NCBI GenBank assembly: GCA_051878085.1
Contig: JBJEJN010000141.1
Location: forward strand, 1-8,739
Length of the DNA: 8,739 nt
Direction of reading: 5' to 3'
DNA from: SFTH01 sp051878085
GTDB taxonomy: Bacteria > Bacillota > Clostridia > Christensenellales > Aristaeellaceae
A program made the translations under genes and the position numbers. Under the pieces are notes generated by a model. That model was not told the DNA's origin. It saw only the letters and a program-made list of their open reading frames with translations, and searched no databases. This document shows, one piece after another, positions 6,096 through 8,739 of this stretch (positions within the stretch are counted from its first letter, which is position 1; each line of letters begins with the position of its first letter).

Positions 6096-6254
6096 ATGGA
6101 AACACTGAAGGAAAGAATCATCAGGATGATTCAGATCCTGACTCCTGCGCAGCTGCTTGTGCTGCACCAATTTCTTGACCAGCTTCAAGCCCAGCAAGAA
6201 AATCCAGAACCCGCTCCAGCGCAGGATCCGAAAGAGACGAAACCCTCTCAATAG
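6096..6254 (+). CDS. Small 52-residue ORF antisense to the repressor 3' end
   Basis: The frame from ATG 6096 to TAG 6252-6254 encodes METLKERIIRMIQILTPAQL and 32 further residues. AAAGAGG (6084-6090) is five bases before the ATG, and an extended -10 promoter lies about 50 bases upstream. Residues 1-33 look like two amphipathic helices around the LTPAQ turn; the tail is rich in Q, P, E and K. No family is recognised. It overlaps the last 134 bases of the repressor gene on the other strand, covering its variable, Ala/Gln/Ser-rich C terminus. Either the peptide or the antisense transcript could be the functional product. A chance ORF cannot be ruled out, but promoter, binding site and ORF in register make it worth listing. 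Confidence 0.5.
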   Translation: METLKERIIRMIQILTPAQLLVLHQFLDQLQAQQENPEPAPAQDPKETKPSQ

Positions 6255-6498
6255 CCAACGCCCGCAGCTCATCGGCTTCGCCGGTGGGCTGTTCGTTTTG
6301 CATGGCATCTCCAGCGAGATAGCCAACCGATACTCCGAAAAAATCTGCAAGCAATTTCGCCTGTTCCAGATTCATGCGCTTTGTATTGTTTTCCCATCCG
6401 GAAATCATGGATTGCGCAAAGTGTATAGACTCAGCTAGATCGGATTGGCTGAGTCCTGCTTTTTTTCGCAATTCCCTAAGTCTGTTTTGCTTTATCAT
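6121..6498 (-). CDS. XRE-family (CI-like) repressor without peptidase domain
   Basis: A 125-residue DNA-binding repressor, probably holding the element in the integrated state by shutting off the divergent cro operon. Residues 6-61 are a five-helix Cro/CI HTH (RLRELRKKAGLSQSDLAESI, then SMISGWENNTKRM), with the GYLAG end typical of this family. Residues 75-104 form a helical segment with LSDPALERVLDFL, a likely dimer element; the tail is low-complexity. There is no LexA-like Ser-Lys peptidase, so induction by RecA-stimulated self-cleavage is unlikely, and no ImmA-type protease gene is visible nearby. The start is uncertain: ATG 6498 has GGTGA (6509-6505) five bases upstream; ATG 6504 and GTG 6525 are in-frame alternatives. 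The 3' end is overlapped by a plus-strand ORF. Confidence 0.88.
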   Translation of the reverse strand: MIKQNRLRELRKKAGLSQSDLAESIHFAQSMISGWENNTKRMNLEQAKLLADFFGVSVGYLAGDAMQNEQPTGEADELRALAIERVSSLSDPALERVLDFLAGLEAGQEIGAAQAAAQESGSESS

Positions 6499-6515
6499 CT
6501 TCATCACCAAGAAAA

Positions 6516-6544
6516 AATATATCACAAAGAGTAATATTTTACAA
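6516..6544 (-). promoter_or_regulatory. Candidate repressor promoter
   Basis: TTGTAA (6544-6539, four of six), a 17-base spacer and TATATT (6521-6516, five of six) face the repressor gene. A start near 6509 would leave only about ten bases before ATG 6498, so the leader would be very short. The spacer contains GTGATAT (6526-6520), a copy of the motif found in the opposite promoter, which would allow self-regulation. Confidence 0.45.
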
Positions 6545-6626
6545 CTAATATCTCTATTTGTGTTGACTTCTCGGTTCGCAAGTGATATTATTACTATTAG
6601 TGATAATTCAGCATCAACAATATCAC
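6520..6626. promoter_or_regulatory. Operator region of the lysogeny switch (GTGATA repeats)
   Basis: The motif GTGATA occurs four times between the two divergent XRE genes: 6526-6521 (minus), 6582-6587 (plus), 6600-6605 (plus) and 6626-6621 (minus). AGTGATATTATTACT (6581-6595) is an imperfect palindrome (six of seven arm pairs match) over the rightward -10 box. The plus and minus copies at 6600 and 6626 face each other across 15 bases. GTAATATTTTAC (6531-6542) is a further partly symmetric site. These are likely binding sites for the repressor and Cro-like protein; which protein binds which site is not known. Confidence 0.6.
6563..6591 (+). promoter_or_regulatory. Strong rightward promoter of the cro operon
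   Basis: TTGACT (6563-6568, five of six), a 17-base spacer and TATTAT (6586-6591, five of six) drive the cro-HTH-primase operon. The start would be near 6598. The -10 box is embedded in operator-like sequence (6581-6595), so bound repressor would block it directly. Confidence 0.85.
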
Positions 6627-6653
6627 CATTTCTTAATTGGGAGGCGTTTACAG

Positions 6654-6860
6654 ATGATCGTTAAGGACATGCGAAAGGAAAAAGAAATGTCGCAACTGAC
6701 CCTAGCGAAAGAGGCCGGGACAACACAGCCGACGATTTGTCAAATCGAAAGTGGAAAGAGGAAGCCATCTGTTCCACTTGCAAAGAGGCTCGGCGCAGTG
6801 CTGGGGTTCGACTGGACTTTGCTTTTTAAGAATGATGAAGCTGGGCGGGATGACGAATGA
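6654..6860 (+). CDS. Cro-like XRE-family regulator
   Basis: A 68-residue single-domain HTH protein, the first gene of the rightward operon and probably the counterpart of the divergent repressor. Residues 3-58 form the Cro/CI HTH: RKEKEMSQLTLAKEAGTTQP, then the recognition helix PTICQIESGKRKPS and a closing helix region with LGAVLGFDW. The start is ATG 6654 because GGGAGG (6639-6644) lies nine bases upstream. An in-frame GTG at 6582 would add 24 codons but lies within the promoter and upstream of the expected transcript start, so it is rejected. Its stop overlaps the next gene's start in ATGA. Confidence 0.88.
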   Translation: MIVKDMRKEKEMSQLTLAKEAGTTQPTICQIESGKRKPSVPLAKRLGAVLGFDWTLLFKNDEAGRDDE

Positions 6861-7219
6861 AGCTGCGCACGTTGAATGAAGCTGCCGAAGCGCTCAACCT
6901 GACGCGGCGGCAGCTGCGCATGGGGATCGAAAGTGGCAGGTACCCGGCGCTGAGTTGGGGCAACCGGCTGCTGATCGACCTGGATGAAGTTACGCCGATC
7001 GTGGCGCAGGAACGGCAGCAGCGGGAGCGTCACGAGGGCATGATCGGGCTGCGGGAGTGCGCTGAGGCCATCGGCATTTCCCAGGATGCGCTGCGGCGCA
7101 TGGCGCTCAGCGGCCTGGTGCCCTATGAGCGCAGCGGGCGTTACTACCGCTTCCGACTCGCGGCAGTGGAAGGGGCAATCCGAGCAGGGATGCAGACAGG
7201 GTCGAATAAGCCTGAGTAG
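6857..7219 (+). CDS. Tandem helix-turn-helix protein (two excisionase/MerR-like domains)
   Basis: A 120-residue basic protein with two related winged-HTH units of the HTH_17/excisionase kind. The first covers about 5-50 (LNEAAEALNLTRRQLRMGIE, with SGRYPALSWGNRLLIDLDEV) and the second about 64-109 (LRECAEAIGISQDALRRMAL, with SGLVPYERSGRYYRFRLAAV). Both follow the pattern L-x-E-x-A-E-A-(I/L)-x-(I/L)-(T/S)-x-x-x-L-R, then a wing with SGR/SGL and aromatic residues. A charged linker QERQQRERHE joins them. It could be the excisionase that directs the integrase to excise the element, or an AlpA-like activator; the sequence does not decide. Its ATG overlaps the cro stop by four bases, so translation is coupled. 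Confidence 0.82.
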   Translation: MKLRTLNEAAEALNLTRRQLRMGIESGRYPALSWGNRLLIDLDEVTPIVAQERQQRERHEGMIGLRECAEAIGISQDALRRMALSGLVPYERSGRYYRFRLAAVEGAIRAGMQTGSNKPE

Positions 7220-7241
7220 ATCATAAAAAGGCGGAAAGCGT

Positions 7242-8739
7242 ATGGCACACAAATACATCGGGCTACAGGCCCTGATCGATCTGCTGGGCGGCGAAAAGAA
7301 GCGCGGCAGCAAGGGCGAGCACATCTGCTTATGCCCCGCCCACAATGATAAGGATCCGAGCCTATCTGTGCGCGAGGGCGACAAGGGCATCGTGATGACC
7401 TGCACGTCAAGGGGCTGCACGACCGAGGCGATCTGTGAGCGCATCGGCATCAAGGTCTCCGAGCTTTTCTTCGAGCCGTTGACCGGGGGCGGCAGACGGC
7501 CCGGCAGACCGAAGGCCAGCAGCAATGCAGGCGAAAAGCTCGGAAAGAAGGACGACAAGCCCGCACGGGTGTTTGGCAGCTATGAGGAGGCCTACGGCTG
7601 GGCCGGGAAGCTGGTGTGCACCTACCGATACACGGACAGCAGGGGCGCGCTGAAATTTGAGGTCGCCCGGCTGATGCAGCCGAATGGGGAGAAAACCTTC
7701 CGCCAGCACAGGCCGGTGAATCCGGACGGCAGCGGGAAGTGCGCCTTCCCCATTCGCCTGGACGTGCCGGCAGAGTTGCGCGACAGGCTGATCTACCGGC
7801 AGCCGGAGACCGAGGCGGCCATCCGGGCAGGTGAAACCATCTACATCGTGGAGGGCGAAAAGGACGCCGATACGATGTGGGGACTGGGCATGGCCGCGAC
7901 GACCAATGCCGGGGGCGGAACCAAGGACAAATGGAAGGAGGGACACACGGAGCACTTCAAGGGCGCCGCAGAGGTGATCATTCTGCCGGACAACGATACT
8001 ACCGGCGAGGGTCATGGTGCAGAGGTATACCGGGCTGTTGCGAAGGTGGCAAGGGCCGTTTACATCGTGCATCTGCGCGACGGCTACCCGGATTTGCCGC
8101 CGAAGGGCGACTTTACCGACCTGGTGGACGCGGTGGGCAGCGATGAAGCGCAGGAAATCCTCGCGCAGCTCGTGCAGAATGCACGGGAAAGCATCTGGCA
8201 GAAGGCACAGCGCGCCTATGCCGATATTCCGGGCTACGGCATCGACGAGGGCCGCACCTGCCAGATGGTGGACGGCGTGCCGAAGATGCTGTGCAACTTT
8301 GTGGCGCTACCAGTGGAGATCGTGGAGACGGACGACGGCCTGAACGTGGAGAAGTCGCTGCGGATCGTCGGCTGGAACCTGTACGGCAAGCCATTGAAGC
8401 CGGTGACGGTGCCCATGGCCAAGTTCAAGAGCATGGACTGGGCGTTGGAAAACTGGGACGTTGAAGCCAACATCATGCCGGGAAACACCGTGAAGGACAA
8501 GCTGCGGTGGATCATGACGGAGGCCGCCAGCAAGGCTGCGAAGCGCAAGACCGTATACAGCCACTGCGGCTGGCGGAAGATCGACAGCAAGTGGGCCTAT
8601 CTGTATCAGGGCGGGTGCATCGGTGCGGACGGCATCAACGTAGACATGGGCAACGATCTGGGAGACTACACGCTGAGCGGACAGCCGGACGACATGAGCG
8701 TGCAGGATGCAGCGTTTACCAGCTTCAATTTGACCTTAT
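7242..8739 (+). CDS. Zinc-ribbon/TOPRIM primase with start of a DUF927-like region (partial, 3' end missing)
   Basis: 499 codons are present and the frame is open at the right edge. A CHC2-like zinc ribbon is formed by C31, H34, C54 and C59 (CPAHNDKDPSLSV and TCTSRGC). A linker of basic and polar residues spans about 80-110. A TOPRIM domain follows: E204 in YIVEGEKDAD (201-210), D250 and D252 in LPDNDTTGEGHG, and DFTDLVDA (290-297) at its end. From about 330 onward, with RIVGWNLYGKPL and later KTVYSHCGWRKI (437-448), the sequence resembles the start of DUF927, a family often placed before a helicase-like part in element-encoded replication proteins. It would prime replication of the excised element. 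The RBS AAGGCGG (7228-7234) lies seven bases before the ATG, 22 bases after the previous gene. Confidence 0.9.
   Translation, partial: MAHKYIGLQALIDLLGGEKKRGSKGEHICLCPAHNDKDPSLSVREGDKGIVMTCTSRGCTTEAICERIGIKVSELFFEPLTGGGRRPGRPKASSNAGEKLGKKDDKPARVFGSYEEAYGWAGKLVCTYRYTDSRGALKFEVARLMQPNGEKTFRQHRPVNPDGSGKCAFPIRLDVPAELRDRLIYRQPETEAAIRAGETIYIVEGEKDADTMWGLGMAATTNAGGGTKDKWKEGHTEHFKGAAEVIILPDNDTTGEGHGAEVYRAVAKVARAVYIVHLRDGYPDLPPKGDFTDLVDAVGSDEAQEILAQLVQNARESIWQKAQRAYADIPGYGIDEGRTCQMVDGVPKMLCNFVALPVEIVETDDGLNVEKSLRIVGWNLYGKPLKPVTVPMAKFKSMDWALENWDVEANIMPGNTVKDKLRWIMTEAASKAAKRKTVYSHCGWRKIDSKWAYLYQGGCIGADGINVDMGNDLGDYTLSGQPDDMSVQDAAFTSFNLTL

Noticed and set aside
6582..6653. Upstream GTG start extending the Cro-like protein by 24 residues
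   Set aside because: The codon lies within the promoter and before the expected transcript start; the added residues are non-HTH and the GGGAGG site fits ATG 6654.
6740..8072. Long minus-strand open frames (6740-7558 and 7407-8072) opposite the HTH and primase genes
   Set aside because: They are antisense shadows: the plus strand carries recognisable HTH, zinc-ribbon and TOPRIM motifs with RBSs, while the minus translations show none.
1..8739. CRISPR array or toxin-antitoxin pair
   Set aside because: No regularly spaced repeat-spacer units were seen. The XRE genes are divergent regulators beside an integrase, and the exonuclease is not adjacent to a small antitoxin in the same operon.

Overview
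The window joins a stretch of ordinary chromosome (about 1-3317) to the left end of an integrated mobile element (about 3318-8739, running off the right edge). The chromosomal genes are GC-rich, with consensus-like sigma-70 promoters, strong AAGGAGG-type ribosome binding sites and tRNA genes that encode their CCA. The phosphofructokinase and the other proteins look Bacillota-like. A GC-rich member of the Clostridia is the best guess; the sequence alone does not fix genus or species.

Chromosomal part: a truncated tRNA-Val(TAC) gene sits at the left edge on the minus strand with its own near-perfect promoter. A minus-strand operon follows, read right to left: a small DUF2007-like protein, 6-phosphofructokinase (pfkA), and an RlmD/RumA-type 23S rRNA uracil-5-methyltransferase. 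An extended -10 promoter at 2930-2958 drives it. An 18-bp perfect inverted repeat lies beyond the operon's end. On the plus strand, one promoter, tRNA-Thr(CGT), tRNA-Pro(CGG) and a textbook terminator form a compact tRNA unit.

Mobile part: immediately after the tRNA terminator comes a 220-bp non-coding stretch with short repeats, then a tyrosine integrase on the minus strand. This is the classic layout of an element inserted next to or into a tRNA gene. Beyond the integrase lie an AT-richer DEDDh exonuclease gene (minus), an unreported 52-codon plus-strand ORF antisense to the repressor's 3' end, a short XRE repressor (minus), a divergent promoter/operator region, a Cro-like XRE protein, a protein with two tandem excisionase-like HTH domains, and the first 499 codons of a zinc-ribbon/TOPRIM primase that continues into a DUF927-like region.

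How the parts would work together: the repressor and Cro-like protein form a lysogeny switch. The leftward genes (repressor, exonuclease, integrase) would be expressed in, or maintain, the integrated state. The rightward operon (cro, tandem HTH, primase) would start excision and replication. The order int, repressor, cro, HTH, primase fits a prophage, a phage satellite or an integrative plasmid-like element; no structural or conjugation gene is visible to decide. The most unusual parts are the exonuclease sitting where prophages often carry cargo or defence genes, and the antisense small ORF.
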